This document shows, one piece after another, positions 62,730-64,000 of a stretch of DNA of 64,000 nt. Source of the DNA: an uncultured Treponema sp. (lineage in GTDB: Bacteria > Spirochaetota > Spirochaetia > Treponematales > Treponemataceae); assembly GCA_937894335.1 (NCBI GenBank), contig CALCRU010000044.1, positions 1-64,000 on the forward strand, given 5' to 3'. The position numbers were made by a program, and so were the translations under genes. How positions within the stretch are numbered: position 1 is the stretch's first letter; each line of letters begins with the position of its first letter. The notes beneath the pieces were generated by a model. That model was not told the DNA's origin and ran no database searches. It was given only the letters and a program-made list of their open reading frames with translations.

Positions 62730-64000
62730 CTATTTTTTATAGTCCTTTATGTCCCTTATTAGTGACTGAATAGTTGTGCCCAGTGAAGAATCGGTTTTTA
62801 AGTCTGATTCTATTTTTTCGTAACTGTGCATTATGGTAGTATGGTCCCTTCCTCCAAATTCATTGCCCAAATCTGGGTAGGAAAGTTCTGTAAGCTCACG
62901 GGAAAGGTAAATTGCAATCTGGCGTGGAACTATAAACTGCCTGTTCCTCTTTTTACCCTTTATGTCGCTTACTGAAATGTTGTAATGGTCGGCAACAACC
63001 TTTATAACTGTATCCACAGAAATTGAGCCGTTTGCAACTTGAGAAACAGTGTCCCTAAGAAGATCTATAGCAACATCCAGGGTAACTGTTTTTCCCGTAA
63101 GGTCTGAATATCCTACTATTTTTGTAATTCCAGATTCTATGTCCCTAACATTTGACTCTATTTTTTTTGCAATATAGTCCACCACATCTCCAGAAACAGA
63201 CTTTCCCATTATGGAAAGCTTCTTCTGAATTATGGCCATTCTTGTTTCGTAATTAGGAGCCTTCATATCTACAGACATTCCCCTTGTAAACCTACTCCTA
63301 AGCCTGTCCTGAATTCCTTTTACATCAGTCATGGGGCGGTCGCAAGTAAAGACCATTTGCTTTTTGTTGTTAAAAAGAGATTCAAAAGTATAGAAAAGTT
63401 CTTCCTGCAGGGCTTCCTTTCCTTCAAGAAACTGAATGTCGTCAAGAAGAAGGACATCAAGTTTTCTGTATTTATTCTTAAATTTTTCGATAGTTTTGTT
63501 GTTGGGATTTTTATCACGGATTGCAGTAGTAAATTCGTTCATGAAATTTTCAGTACTTACATAGCAGATTTTTGCGCTTTCCTCTGAATTGTTCCAGATG
63601 TAGTTTCCTATAGCCTGCATAAGGTGGGTTTTTCCCAGACCAACTCCTCCGTAAAGAAGAAGAGGATTGTAAGTTGTTCCCGGATTTTTTGAAACAGCTA
63701 AAGATGCGTTGTAAGCAAAGGCATTGTTGTCTCCCGAAACAAAAGACTCAAAAGTGTAGTCTTCGTTAAGCTGAGGATGTTTCTGACCTTGTTTTTCTTC
63801 TGACTTTTGAACTACAGGCTTATAAATTTCTTTTTCTGGTTCAGGTTCACTTTCTTCCGTTTTGGCAGGAGAAAAGTTTTCGTTTATTACATACTTTGAA
63901 ATTTTTATGTTAAGTCCGCCAAGAGAATTTATTTTGTTTTCAAGTTTTTCTATGTTTCCGCGAGAGACAATCTGATCCCACATGAATTTTGAAGGAACAG
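62730..64000 (-). CDS. dnaA: chromosomal replication initiator DnaA (5' end beyond window)
   Basis: At least 423 residues in the window, open to the edge: codons for VPSKF precede the first internal ATG at 63983, so domain I lies outside. AAA+ core with Walker A YGGVGLGKTHLMQAIG, Walker B VLLLDDIQFLEGK, and domain IV with the DnaA-box-binding signature GGRDHTTIMHSY. It melts the origin and recruits helicase. Confidence 0.96.
   Translation of the reverse strand, partial: VPSKFMWDQIVSRGNIEKLENKINSLGGLNIKISKYVINENFSPAKTEESEPEPEKEIYKPVVQKSEEKQGQKHPQLNEDYTFESFVSGDNNAFAYNASLAVSKNPGTTYNPLLLYGGVGLGKTHLMQAIGNYIWNNSEESAKICYVSTENFMNEFTTAIRDKNPNNKTIEKFKNKYRKLDVLLLDDIQFLEGKEALQEELFYTFESLFNNKKQMVFTCDRPMTDVKGIQDRLRSRFTRGMSVDMKAPNYETRMAIIQKKLSIMGKSVSGDVVDYIAKKIESNVRDIESGITKIVGYSDLTGKTVTLDVAIDLLRDTVSQVANGSISVDTVIKVVADHYNISVSDIKGKKRNRQFIVPRQIAIYLSRELTELSYPDLGNEFGGRDHTTIMHSYEKIESDLKTDSSLGTTIQSLIRDIKDYKK

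Noticed and set aside
1..64000. tRNA or rRNA genes
   Set aside because: Intergenic gaps were read on both strands; none shows a tRNA cloverleaf with TTCRA loop or rRNA sequence.

Overview
The window looks like part of a host-associated Treponema (spirochaete) chromosome. The evidence is the cluster dnaA-dnaN-recF-DUF721-rpmH-rnpA-yidD-yidC-jag at the right end, a lipoprotein fusing cyclophilin and FKBP domains of a kind known in treponemes, many AT-rich leftward operons, and spirochaete-like signalling genes. This assignment is inference from gene content; no database search was run.

Bases 1 to about 17,213 are the right-hand part of a Mu-like transposable prophage. From the window edge rightward it carries a MuF head protein with a C-terminal zinc-metallopeptidase (toxin-like) domain and a coupled small gene, an NYN ribonuclease gene behind a small hairpin leader, a leftward block with terminase and lysis genes, a LexA/CI-type repressor with an operator region, and a rightward early operon (Ner-like, Gam, MuA, MuB, GemA, HNH nuclease and small genes). 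Unlike in Mu, the early operon runs toward the prophage end.

That end lies inside a type V-A CRISPR-Cas locus. Only the last third of cas12a remains (RuvC-II, Nuc, RuvC-III); it abuts the prophage. It is followed by a Bro-N fragment, cas4, cas1 (split by a frameshift), cas2, and an array of 15 repeats and 14 spacers. About 590 bp further on, a lone degenerate repeat supplies the stop codon of an opposing membrane-protein gene. The effector and the integrase are therefore both broken as read, while the array is uniform and recent-looking. The prophage early operon points into the cas genes.

Bases 22,020 to 64,000 are core chromosome, almost all on the minus strand and so co-directional with replication leaving the origin at the dnaA-dnaN gap. 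The blocks are: a RelA/SpoT-domain protein; an RsbU-like phosphatase with two STAS proteins; NUDIX, nitrilase-like, PrsW, TetR and RlmL-like genes; malQ with a LacI-regulated sugar ABC transporter; traX-like and thrS; a UrtA-like binding protein beside a propeller-adenylate cyclase; a complete opp operon; a ThrE-like exporter divergent from an unusual GntR regulator carrying FliM-like peptides; a UDG-like protein; a Gx-family transporter fused to a T-component-like region; and the replication and membrane-insertion cluster.
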